Source of the DNA: Limnohabitans radicicola
GTDB lineage: Bacteria > Pseudomonadota > Gammaproteobacteria > Burkholderiales > Burkholderiaceae_C
Reading direction: 5' to 3'
Length of the DNA stretch: 64,000 bases
Assembly (NCBI RefSeq): GCF_014837235.1
Contig: NZ_JACYFT010000001.1
Span: 372,001-436,000 of the forward strand
Positions 25,923 through 33,842 of this stretch are shown piece after piece. A program made the position numbers and the translations under genes. Position 1 is the stretch's first letter; the number at the start of each line of letters is the position of its first letter. Under the pieces are notes generated by a model. That model saw only the letters and a program-made list of their open reading frames with translations. It made no database searches and was not told the DNA's origin.

Positions 25923-28883
25923 TCAAGCCTTCTCGATGTTGCAAACGGTGGTCTTGGTCTCTTGCATCATGGTGACGCTGTCATAGCCGTAAGTGGTCGC
26001 CGTGTTGACGGCTTCGCCGCGCACCACAGGGGCAGCGCCCTTGGGGTAGTAGGCCAGCATGTCAGCGCCCTGCCAGCGGCCCGAGAAGTGGAAAGGCATC
26101 CAGACGGTGCCGGTGTCCACACGCTCGGTGACCAGTGCCTGCACGTTCAGGCGGGCCCCCGTGGCACCCAGCAGCCAGACACGGTCACCGTTGCGGATGC
26201 CTCGGTCGGCCGCGGTCTTGGGGTTGATCTCCACATAGGCTTCCTGCTGCAACTCGGCCAGCCAGGGGTTGGAGCGGGTTTCCTCGCCGCCGCCTTCGTA
26301 CTCGACCAAGCGACCAGACGTCAGGATCAGTGGAAACTTCTCGTGCACCTTGTCGGCGATGTTCTTGTCCTGCACGGTTTTGTACAGGGTCGGCAAGCGC
26401 CAGAAAGCCTTCTTGTCGTCGTGCGTCGGGTACTTGGCCATCAGGTCCGGACGCGTACCGTACAAAGGTTCGCGGTGTTGCGGAATGGGATCCGGGAAGT
26501 TCCAGACCACAGCGCGGGCCTTGGCATTGCCGAAAGGATGGCAGCCGTGGTTTTTCATGAACACGCGGATCATGCCGCCAGACGCATCGGTCTTCCAGTT
26601 CTTGCCTTCGGCCTTGGCTTTTTCGGCCTCGGTCAACTCGTCCCACCAGCCCAGCTTCTTGAGCAGGATGTGGTCAAGTTCAGGGTAACCGGTCGTGATG
26701 TCGGCACCCAGCGAATGCGAACCATCTTCGGCGAGCAGGCTTTTGCCTTCACGCTCCACCCCAAAGTTGGCGCGGAAATTACCACCGCCGTCCATGACAT
26801 GCTTGGAGGTATCGTAGAGGTTGGGCGAGCCAGGGTGCTTGAGCTCGGGTGTGCCGTAGCACGGCCAGGGCAAACCGAAATAGTCACCCGTGAAGTCGTA
26901 GCCCGTGTCCTTGTCCTTGCCGCCTTTGGCCTTCAAGGTCTTCACATCGAACACGTGCATGTTCTTCATGTGGGCCTTCAGGCGCTCCGGGCTCTGGCCG
27001 GTGTAACCGATGGTCCAGACGCACTTGTTGATCTCGCGCAAGATGTCTTCGGGCACGGGCTCATCCATGCCCTTGACCTTCTGCATCTTGTAATTTTTGA
27101 CGAGTTCTTTGTCGAAGCCCAGCTTTTGCGCCAGCTGGTACATGATCATGTGATCGGAGCGGCTTTCCCACAGCGGATCGATGACCTTCTCGCGCCACTG
27201 GATGGAGCGGTTGGACGCGGTGCATGAACCGCTGGTTTCGAACTGGGTTGCAGCGGGCAGCAGGTAAACGGCACGGTTGGGATTGAGGTCTTCGGCCTTG
27301 CCCGGCATCGCTGCCATGGCAGCGGTGGCCGATGGGTAAGGATCCACGACCACCAGCAGATCCAGCTTGTCCATGGCGCGCTTCATCTCCAGACCCCGGG
27401 TCTGCGAGTTGGGCGCATGGCCCCAATAGAAGACACCACGCAGGTTGCTGTCCTGGTCGATGAGGTCGTTCTTTTCGAGCACCCCATCGATCCAGCGCGA
27501 GACCGTGATGCCGTTCTTGCCCATCATGGCCGGGCTGGCGAACTGTTTTTTGATCCACTCGAAGTCGACACCCCAGGCATTGGCAAAGTGCTTCCAGGAG
27601 CCCTCGGCCAAACCATAGTAGCCAGGCAGTGAATCGGGGTTGGGGCCCACATCGGTCGCGCCTTGCACGTTGTCGTGGCCACGGAAGATGTTGGTGCCAC
27701 CGCCTGTTTTGCCCACATTGCCCAAAGCCAGTTGCAGGATGCACGATGCACGCACGATGGCATTGCCGATGGTGTGCTGCGTCTGTCCCATGCACCACAC
27801 GATGGTGCCTGGGTTGTTCTCATGCAACATCTTGGCAATCTTGAAGACCTGTTCTTCTTTGACGCCGCAGGCCTCTTCCACTTTGTCGGGAGTCCACTTG
27901 GCCAGGACTTCGGTCTTGACCGCATCCATGCCGTACACACGGTCGTTGAGGTACTTCTTGTCTTCCCAGCCGTTCTTGAAGATGTGGTAGAGCACGCCAA
28001 ACAGGAACGGGATGTCGGCGCCCGAGCGGATGCGCACGTACTCATCGGCTTTGGCGGCGGTGCGGGTGAACCGTGGATCAACCACGATCATCTTGCAGCC
28101 GTTTTCCTTGGCGTGCAGCATGTGCAGCATCGAGACAGGGTGGGCTTCTGCGGCGTTGGAGCCGATGTACAAAGCGACCTTGCTGTTTTGCATGTCGTTG
28201 TACGAGTTGGTCATCGCCCCGTAACCCCAGGTGTTGGCCACGCCAGCCACGGTGGTGGAGTGGCAAATGCGGGCCTGGTGGTCACAGTTGTTGGTCCCCC
28301 AGAAGCTCACGAACTTGCGCAGCAAGTAGGCTTGTTCGTTGTTGTGCTTGGAAGAACCAATGAAATAAACGCTGTCAGGCCCGCTGGCTTTGCGCAGCTC
28401 CAACATCTTGGCACTGATCTCGTTCAGGGCCGTGTCCCAGCTGATGCGCTCGTACTTGCCATTCACCAGCTTCATGGGATAGCGCAAACGGTATTCGCCA
28501 TGGCCATGTTCACGCAGGGCCGCACCTTTGGCGCAATGGGCACCCAGGTTGATGGGGGAATCGAAGACGGCTTCCTGGCGGACCCAAACCCCATTTTCAA
28601 CCACCGCATCGACCGCGCAACCCACCGAGCAATGGGTACAAATCGTGCGTTTGACTTCGACCTTGCCTTTGCCAATGTTGTCCACACCGGCTGCGGCATG
28701 GGCTTTTTGCACCAGGCTCAGCTGGGAAGCGGCCAAGCCCACACCCACGCCCAACCCGGAACGGCGCAAAAAGCTGCGGCGGTCAAGCGTGGGCAAGGCC
28801 TGGGACAAACCGCGGCGCAGGCTGTGAACGAAAGAGGACGATGCACTGCCACTGGCAGCCGTCTGTTTTTTGGTCAGCAACAT
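25923..28883 (-). CDS. fdhA: Periplasmic molybdenum/tungsten formate dehydrogenase alpha subunit
   Basis: Catalytic subunit, 986 residues, oxidising formate to CO2. A twin-arginine signal is seen at residues 34-55 (DRRSFLRRSGLGVGVG). A proximal [4Fe-4S] site is formed by C82, C85, C89 and C117 (CTHCSVGC...HC). The Mo/W ligand position is Cys207 in NCDHQARICHSTTVAG, where E. coli FdnG has selenocysteine, so this is the Cys form. bis-MGD-binding segments (YIGSNAAEAHP, GMGQTQHTIGN-like VWCMGQTQHTIGNA, and the C-terminal NGDRVWLLGATG) are present. It follows the small TAT protein by 35 nt and leads fdhB, a lipoprotein, fdhC. Confidence 0.96.
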   Translation of the reverse strand: MLLTKKQTAASGSASSSFVHSLRRGLSQALPTLDRRSFLRRSGLGVGVGLAASQLSLVQKAHAAAGVDNIGKGKVEVKRTICTHCSVGCAVDAVVENGVWVRQEAVFDSPINLGAHCAKGAALREHGHGEYRLRYPMKLVNGKYERISWDTALNEISAKMLELRKASGPDSVYFIGSSKHNNEQAYLLRKFVSFWGTNNCDHQARICHSTTVAGVANTWGYGAMTNSYNDMQNSKVALYIGSNAAEAHPVSMLHMLHAKENGCKMIVVDPRFTRTAAKADEYVRIRSGADIPFLFGVLYHIFKNGWEDKKYLNDRVYGMDAVKTEVLAKWTPDKVEEACGVKEEQVFKIAKMLHENNPGTIVWCMGQTQHTIGNAIVRASCILQLALGNVGKTGGGTNIFRGHDNVQGATDVGPNPDSLPGYYGLAEGSWKHFANAWGVDFEWIKKQFASPAMMGKNGITVSRWIDGVLEKNDLIDQDSNLRGVFYWGHAPNSQTRGLEMKRAMDKLDLLVVVDPYPSATAAMAAMPGKAEDLNPNRAVYLLPAATQFETSGSCTASNRSIQWREKVIDPLWESRSDHMIMYQLAQKLGFDKELVKNYKMQKVKGMDEPVPEDILREINKCVWTIGYTGQSPERLKAHMKNMHVFDVKTLKAKGGKDKDTGYDFTGDYFGLPWPCYGTPELKHPGSPNLYDTSKHVMDGGGNFRANFGVEREGKSLLAEDGSHSLGADITTGYPELDHILLKKLGWWDELTEAEKAKAEGKNWKTDASGGMIRVFMKNHGCHPFGNAKARAVVWNFPDPIPQHREPLYGTRPDLMAKYPTHDDKKAFWRLPTLYKTVQDKNIADKVHEKFPLILTSGRLVEYEGGGEETRSNPWLAELQQEAYVEINPKTAADRGIRNGDRVWLLGATGARLNVQALVTERVDTGTVWMPFHFSGRWQGADMLAYYPKGAAPVVRGEAVNTATTYGYDSVTMMQETKTTVCNIEKA

Positions 28884-28918
28884 GGAAGACTCCAGTTGGG
28901 AAAAATGAAAAAGAAAAC

Positions 28919-29128
28919 TCAGATGCGGGTGGTTTTGTAGTACCGCTGAACGTGTTCGCTCAGGCTGTAGCCACCACCACGCTCAGGTTTGGGCAGCGCA
29001 GGCGCGGCAGCTGGCAAATTGTTTTTGACCACCGTGGGCAGCACGCTGGTGGCTGCAGCCACAGCGCCGACGGTGGCCACACCGCCAAACAGACTGCGGC
29101 GCGAGAGGGAGGAGTTTTTAGATGACAT
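28919..29128 (-). CDS. Small TAT-signal protein of formate dehydrogenase regions (FdhX-like)
   Basis: 69 residues: MSSKNSSLSRRSLFGGVATVGAVAAATSVLP is a complete twin-arginine signal, followed by only about 35 residues ending in the YSLSEHVQRYYKTTRI motif typical of the 'formate dehydrogenase region TAT target' family, which always precedes fdhA. Its function is unknown. The start at MSSKNS is supported by GGAGTC 7 nt upstream. First gene of the periplasmic dehydrogenase operon. Confidence 0.9.
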   Translation of the reverse strand: MSSKNSSLSRRSLFGGVATVGAVAAATSVLPTVVKNNLPAAAPALPKPERGGGYSLSEHVQRYYKTTRI

Positions 29129-29295
29129 CAGAGACTCCAAAATGGATTGAACCAAAGACCTATTGACCTATGCATTTTTGTTCATTGGCGATGTTAACTT
29201 CACCCCGGTTTTGCCTCAAGGGAAAAACCCTTATACCCATGGATAAAGGTCAGGTTTGAGCCCGCACAGACACGCAGCATCGCCGCCCATGCACA

Positions 29296-29329
29296 TGAAA
29301 AAAGCCGCTCAGCATGCATGCCGAGCGGC
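29296..29329 (-). terminator. Terminator after the TRAP transporter operon
   Basis: On the minus strand a GCCGCTC/GAGCGGC stem with an inner GCATGC palindrome, then TTTTTT. It lies about 20 nt after the stop of the large TRAP permease. The 29130-29295 segment upstream of the small TAT gene must hold the fdh promoter; an imperfect palindrome around CCATGG at about 29235-29250 was seen but no clear -35/-10. Confidence 0.85.
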
Positions 29330-29348
29330 CTGGCATCAGCCCACCCGT

Positions 29349-31208
29349 TCACTTGGGTCCATAAAGGTATTCGGGCAACCAAAGCGTGAGCCCTGGCCAG
29401 ATGTACATCAAAACCATGCAGATGATCACGATCAACATGTAGGGCATCATGCCGGCAAAAATCTGATTGATGGTCACATGGGGGGGTGACACCCCTTTCA
29501 GATAGAAGGCCGACATGGCGACGGGCGGCGACAGGAAAGCCGCTTGCAAATTGACGAACACCAGCACACCCCACAGGATCGGGTCGATCTGGAAATGTGC
29601 GAGCAGGGGCAGGAAGATGGGCACAAAAATCACAATGATCTCTGTCCACTCCAAAGGCCAGCCCAGCACAAAGATGATCGCCTGCGACAGCAACATGAAC
29701 TGAAGTGGTGTGAGGTTCATGGCCATGACCCATTCCTCGACGAGGCGTTGACCACCCAGGACAGCAAACACCGCCGAGAACAGCGCAGAGCCAACAAACA
29801 ACCAGCACACCATGGACGTGGTTTTGGCCGTCAAGAACACGGCTTGTTTGGTCTTTTCAAAGTTCAGCGAACCTGACCACCAGGCCATGATGAAGGCACC
29901 CGTAGCCCCCACAGCCGCCGATTCGGTGGCTGTGGCCAGGCCCAGCAAGATCACACCCAAAACGACTGCAGTCAGGATGCCCAAGGGCATGACCGACTTG
30001 ACCAGCATGTTCAGGATTTCATACTGCTCCGCGTCAAAGCCCTTGTAATACCAGACCAGCAAGCCCAGCAACACCAAGGCAGTTCCCCAGAATCCGGTGT
30101 AGAAGCTCTCAGGCACCTCGACCACTTTGTTGGCCTCCACCACCTCGTCGCCCAAAGACACAGGGTTGTCATTGTTTTCAGGGGCGGCTTCCACTTTGTC
30201 ACCCCCCATCTCCTGCAAGCCTTCCGGCTCTGCAGGGACGCTGGTTTTCTCGGCCACGATGTCGCTGCTCATCTGGACGATCTCAGTACCCGCTTGCGCA
30301 TTGGCGGTGGCCTGTGAATACACCACAACGTACCACCAGGATGTGGCGAGCATCGCCACCACCATGAACACAGGCGCCAAGGCCATGCTCAAGCTGCGGA
30401 CCAGGAGGCCCCAAGTCACGCGCATGTCAGCCACGCTGATTTGCAGTGCACGTCCAGGCATCACGACCGCCTTGACCAATGCAGGCAACATGCGACGGGA
30501 ATACTGCTGACCCAGTTGGTCCAGCCAAGGTGCCACGGGTGCTTTGGTTTGGTCTTCCGGAAGTTTGGGAGCAATTTTCGGATCGATCAAGACCCAGCCA
30601 ATCACATAGACCAAATAGAGAAAAGCGAGGAAAAAGCCCGGGAACATGGCCGCGGCATACAGCTTGACCACCGACTGCCCTGCCACAGCGGCGTAAACAA
30701 TGATCATCACCGAAGGGGGAATCAGAATCCCCAAAGTACCACCAGCAGTGATCACGCCTGCGGCCAGGCGCGTGTCATACCCAGCGTTCAGCATGGGGCG
30801 CATGGCAATCACCCCCATCAGGACCACCACGGCACCCACCAAACCACTGGCAATGCCCCAGAAGGTGCAAATCACCAAGGTGGCCACCGCCAACGAGCCA
30901 GGCAAGCGACGGAAAGCCAGCTGCACACTGTGGAACATTTTGTCCACCAGCGCACCGCGCTCCATCACATAGCCCATCAGCACAAAGAGCGGGATCGACA
31001 ACAAGGTGTCGTTGGTCATCGCACCGTAGGTGCGTTGCACCATGAGGTTGAAAATGCGGTTGTCCAACCAGGGTTGACCTGGCTCATAAAAAGCCGTGAA
31101 TCCAAAGGCCATGCCCAAACCCATCAGGGTGAAGGCCGTGGGAAAGCCCATCATGATCACCACGATGATCAGACAGAGCATCAAGAGGCCGAGTGCTGGA
31201 TCGCTCAT
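29349..31208 (-). CDS. TRAP transporter large permease (DctM family) with acidic insert
   Basis: 619-residue membrane protein of the TRAP-T family (mannitol/chloroaromatic-type branch), the ion-coupled translocating subunit. The N-terminal half (LMLCLIIVVIMMGFPTAFTLMG, SIPLFVLMGYVMERG, GTLGILIPPSVMIIVYAAV) and the C-terminal half (LGWPLEWTEIIVIFVPIFLPLL) are typical. The usual length is about 430; the excess is a central stretch (about 205-390) containing an extra hydrophobic pair and an acidic, low-complexity loop at about 300-368. It overlaps the small permease by 4 nt. Substrate not determined. Confidence 0.92.
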   Translation of the reverse strand: MSDPALGLLMLCLIIVVIMMGFPTAFTLMGLGMAFGFTAFYEPGQPWLDNRIFNLMVQRTYGAMTNDTLLSIPLFVLMGYVMERGALVDKMFHSVQLAFRRLPGSLAVATLVICTFWGIASGLVGAVVVLMGVIAMRPMLNAGYDTRLAAGVITAGGTLGILIPPSVMIIVYAAVAGQSVVKLYAAAMFPGFFLAFLYLVYVIGWVLIDPKIAPKLPEDQTKAPVAPWLDQLGQQYSRRMLPALVKAVVMPGRALQISVADMRVTWGLLVRSLSMALAPVFMVVAMLATSWWYVVVYSQATANAQAGTEIVQMSSDIVAEKTSVPAEPEGLQEMGGDKVEAAPENNDNPVSLGDEVVEANKVVEVPESFYTGFWGTALVLLGLLVWYYKGFDAEQYEILNMLVKSVMPLGILTAVVLGVILLGLATATESAAVGATGAFIMAWWSGSLNFEKTKQAVFLTAKTTSMVCWLFVGSALFSAVFAVLGGQRLVEEWVMAMNLTPLQFMLLSQAIIFVLGWPLEWTEIIVIFVPIFLPLLAHFQIDPILWGVLVFVNLQAAFLSPPVAMSAFYLKGVSPPHVTINQIFAGMMPYMLIVIICMVLMYIWPGLTLWLPEYLYGPK

Positions 31209-31870
31209 TTCTTTTCTCCCGTCGAGCTGCCACGCTGGTGGGCCTCTTCGTCAATGTGTTTAGCGCGTTCAATCGCCTCGCGTTTGGCGTCTTCGTCAAC
31301 ATAGGTGCTGGCCGAGAGCTGTTGTTCGACCACATCAATTTCGTTGGCATCTTTCAGGCGTGCGGGCCACTCGCCGGTTTTCAGGCACACCACACAGCGG
31401 ATGATCTCCGCCAAGCCCTGCATCAGCACAATGAATCCCGTGATCGGGATGATGGCTTTGAATGGGTAGAGGGGAATCGCGTCGGCGCTGTTGGTCATTT
31501 CACGAATCGATATCGCATCGCCCGCGTATGTCCAACCAGCCCATGTCAAAGCGATCACGCCAGGAATGAAAAACAGGATGTACAAGACGAAGTCAAGTGT
31601 GGCTTGCGTTCGTGGCTTGGCGCTGCCATAAAAAAAGTCGCCACGCACATGGCCATCCTGACTCAATGTGTATGCACCGCACATCATGAAAGCGGTGCCA
31701 TAGAGCATGTTGCTGGCTTCAAAAATCCAGGCGGTAGGTGCGTTCAAGGCGTAGCGCTTGAATACTTCACCCATCACCATCACCATCAGCACAACAATCA
31801 GCCAGGCGAAGGTTTTGCCCACCCAGGTGCTGATGTTGTCTGCCGCGTGCAGCAATTTCAGTGTGTTCAT
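31205..31870 (-). CDS. TRAP transporter small permease (DctQ family)
   Basis: 221 residues with four hydrophobic segments (WLIVVLMVMVMGEVFKRY, MLYGTAFMMCGAYTL, LYILFFIPGVIALTWAG, IPITGFIVLMQGLAEIIRC) and the DctQ pattern, followed by a charged cytoplasmic tail. It pairs with the large permease (ATGA overlap) and the binding protein upstream. It is longer than classic DctQ, as usual in the mannitol/chloroaromatic branch. Confidence 0.9.
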   Translation of the reverse strand: MNTLKLLHAADNISTWVGKTFAWLIVVLMVMVMGEVFKRYALNAPTAWIFEASNMLYGTAFMMCGAYTLSQDGHVRGDFFYGSAKPRTQATLDFVLYILFFIPGVIALTWAGWTYAGDAISIREMTNSADAIPLYPFKAIIPITGFIVLMQGLAEIIRCVVCLKTGEWPARLKDANEIDVVEQQLSASTYVDEDAKREAIERAKHIDEEAHQRGSSTGEKK

Positions 31871-31951
31871 ATTGTTTTTCTCGAATGCAAAAGGACTGAA
31901 TCCTGCTGAACGCAGAATTCAGTCCCATGGAAAGCGCGATTCAGAACCGCA

Positions 31952-33070
31952 TCAGGCTTTTTTAGCGCCGAAGAAATGGTTCACCGCCATGCGACGGCTG
32001 ATCATGGTGTCTTGCTCCCACTTGACCGCACGCTGTGCAAATGCCTTTTGCGACGCCACGATTTCTTTGAACAAGGGGTTTTCTGCCGACTTTTTCTCCA
32101 GGATTTCGGACCAGATTTTCAATTGGTCCTGCAAGATCGAATCCGGGGTTTTGTAGAACTTGACCTTGTCCTTGGTCTGCAACTCTGCATAGTCCTTGGA
32201 GTAGCGGTCCACCGACTTCCAGGACATGTCGGCAGATGCGGCTTCTGTGGCGCCTGCAATCACCGCCTTCATCTTGGCTGGCAGTGCGTCGTACTTGGTC
32301 TTGTTGAACATGACCTCAAACGTCTCGGCGCTCTGGTGGTAGCTCTGCAGCATGCAGACTTTGGACACATCGGGAAAGCCCAAAACGCGATCCGATGTGG
32401 CGTTGTTGAACTCAGCGCCATCGAGCAGACCACGGTCCATGGCTGGCACGATTTCGCCACCTGGCAATGCATTCACGGCAGCGCCCATGGCCGTGAACAG
32501 GTCAATGGCCAAACCGTTGGTACGGAACTTCAGACCCTTGAAATCAGACGTCTTGGTGATCGGCTTCTTGAACCAGCCCAGGGGCTGGGTGGACATGGGG
32601 CCATACAGGAAAGATTGCACGTTGCCACCGATTGAGGCATACAACTTGGCCAACAGCTCGGCGCCACCGCCGTACTTGTGCCAGGCCAGAACCATGTTGG
32701 CGTCCATGCCGAACGCAGGGCCCGAATTCCACAAAGCCAAAGCGTTTTGCTTGCCATAGTGGTAGCCCAACACCCCGTGGCCACCGTCGAGTGTGCCCTT
32801 GGAGACCGCTTCGAGCAGGCCGAATGCGGGCACCACGGAGCCGGCGGGCAAGACTTCGATCTTCAGCTCACCGCCGGTCATGTCATTGACTTTTTTCGCG
32901 TAGTCGAGCGCGTACTCGTGGAAGATGTCCTTGGCAGGCCAGGTGCTCTGCCAACGCATGTTGATGGGCCCGGTTTGGGCCGTGGCGATCATGGGGGCAG
33001 AAAGGGCACCTGCAGCGACAGCTGCACCTTTGAGAAGGTTGCGACGGCGGGGAGTGGTTGTATCGGTCAA
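31952..33070 (-). CDS. TRAP transporter substrate-binding protein (TakP-like DctP)
   Basis: 372-residue periplasmic receptor. The start is TTG at 33070, giving MTDTTTPRRRNLLKGAAVAAG, a twin-arginine-like signal; GGAGA lies about 8 nt upstream, whereas the longer ATG frame from 33175 has no signal at its N-terminus. Mature features match the TakP branch: MRWQSTWPAKDIFHEYALDYAKKVN, LDGGHGVLGYHYGK and FRTNGLAIDLFTAMGAAVNALPGGEIVPAMDRG. TakP binds 2-oxo acids as dimers; here, beside benzoate and formate genes, an aromatic acid or related carboxylate is also possible. Confidence 0.9.
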   Translation of the reverse strand: MTDTTTPRRRNLLKGAAVAAGALSAPMIATAQTGPINMRWQSTWPAKDIFHEYALDYAKKVNDMTGGELKIEVLPAGSVVPAFGLLEAVSKGTLDGGHGVLGYHYGKQNALALWNSGPAFGMDANMVLAWHKYGGGAELLAKLYASIGGNVQSFLYGPMSTQPLGWFKKPITKTSDFKGLKFRTNGLAIDLFTAMGAAVNALPGGEIVPAMDRGLLDGAEFNNATSDRVLGFPDVSKVCMLQSYHQSAETFEVMFNKTKYDALPAKMKAVIAGATEAASADMSWKSVDRYSKDYAELQTKDKVKFYKTPDSILQDQLKIWSEILEKKSAENPLFKEIVASQKAFAQRAVKWEQDTMISRRMAVNHFFGAKKA

Positions 33071-33216
33071 GGCGTGTCTCCAATCGTTGTTGAACTTGCA
33101 AGCGTAAAAAATTACCGCTTGGTCATCCATTATGGGAGCGCACCTTTTTTTGGTTCTAAGTGAAAACCCGAGCAAAAAATGACATTATTTTCAAAACCAT
33201 CCGGAAATAATTTCAA

Positions 33217-33840
33217 TCACCCCAAAAGATCAAAGCCCTGCGACTCCACACTGATGAAGGTTTCGGTGAAGGCGGCCAGGCGTGCATAAAAAACGGCCCG
33301 GGGATGGTTTTGCAGTGCCTGACACAGGGCAGGCAACCACGGTTGCACATGCTGATTGAAAAAAGCTTGCTGACGGGCCAGGTTGGACACTGCGGCATCG
33401 TCGCCAGCGATCAGAAACCGCATGACCTCGAAAACACAGGCGACATGGTCTTCCGTTTCGGGCATGGACTCGCTGCGGGCCAGGCCCAATTCAGCCAGAT
33501 CGTCACGCAATCGCACCAAGGGTTTTTCATTGAGAAAACCGCTCAGGTAATGGGAGCCGAACAGGTACACCTCAGGCTTGCCCACCCCCCCAAAAAGGCT
33601 GCTGTATTCCGCTGCCAGTTGCTCAACGCTTTGGCTGCGCGCACAAGCCACCAATTCACGCCAAGGCTCTTCCAAAAAGCCCCCGGCATCGGGCGCTTCG
33701 GTCACGGCCACCTGCAGCTGCCCCAATAGCTCGGCGTCGGGGGCTGCGTAGTACAGCTGCGAAAGCAGTCCGTACAACTCGGCACGTGCGGTTTCTTCGT
33801 CGAGGGCGTGGCTGCTGGACAAGTTCAGGTCTTGGCTCAT
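33217..33840 (-). CDS. TorD/DmsD-type molybdoenzyme chaperone
   Basis: 207-residue all-helical cytoplasmic chaperone of the TorD family. Seen: EYSSLFGGVGKPEVYLFGSHYLSGF, the EDHVACVFEVMRFLI motif and the FFNQHVQPWLPALCQAL segment. These bind the TAT signal of a molybdoenzyme until cofactor insertion is done; the obvious client is FdhA at 25923. It is 2 nt from the polyferredoxin gene and last in the run that starts at boxC or fds. It is separated from FdhA by the TRAP genes. Confidence 0.92.
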   Translation of the reverse strand: MSQDLNLSSSHALDEETARAELYGLLSQLYYAAPDAELLGQLQVAVTEAPDAGGFLEEPWRELVACARSQSVEQLAAEYSSLFGGVGKPEVYLFGSHYLSGFLNEKPLVRLRDDLAELGLARSESMPETEDHVACVFEVMRFLIAGDDAAVSNLARQQAFFNQHVQPWLPALCQALQNHPRAVFYARLAAFTETFISVESQGFDLLG

Positions 33841-33842
33841 GG

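Noticed and set aside
28260..28300. Selenocysteine formate dehydrogenase
   Set aside because: The metal-ligand codon in fdhA encodes Cys (ARICHST), and no in-frame TGA or SECIS-like need exists. FdsA also has Cys.
27663..28940. 425-codon open frame opposite fdhA
   Set aside because: Same artefact: antisense shadow of a strongly supported gene. Other long antisense frames (for example 37199-39481 and 42592-44841) are treated alike.
33071..33175. ATG start for the TRAP binding protein at 33175
   Set aside because: It would bury the export signal 35 residues in; the TTG at 33070 has a Shine-Dalgarno and gives a proper signal peptide.
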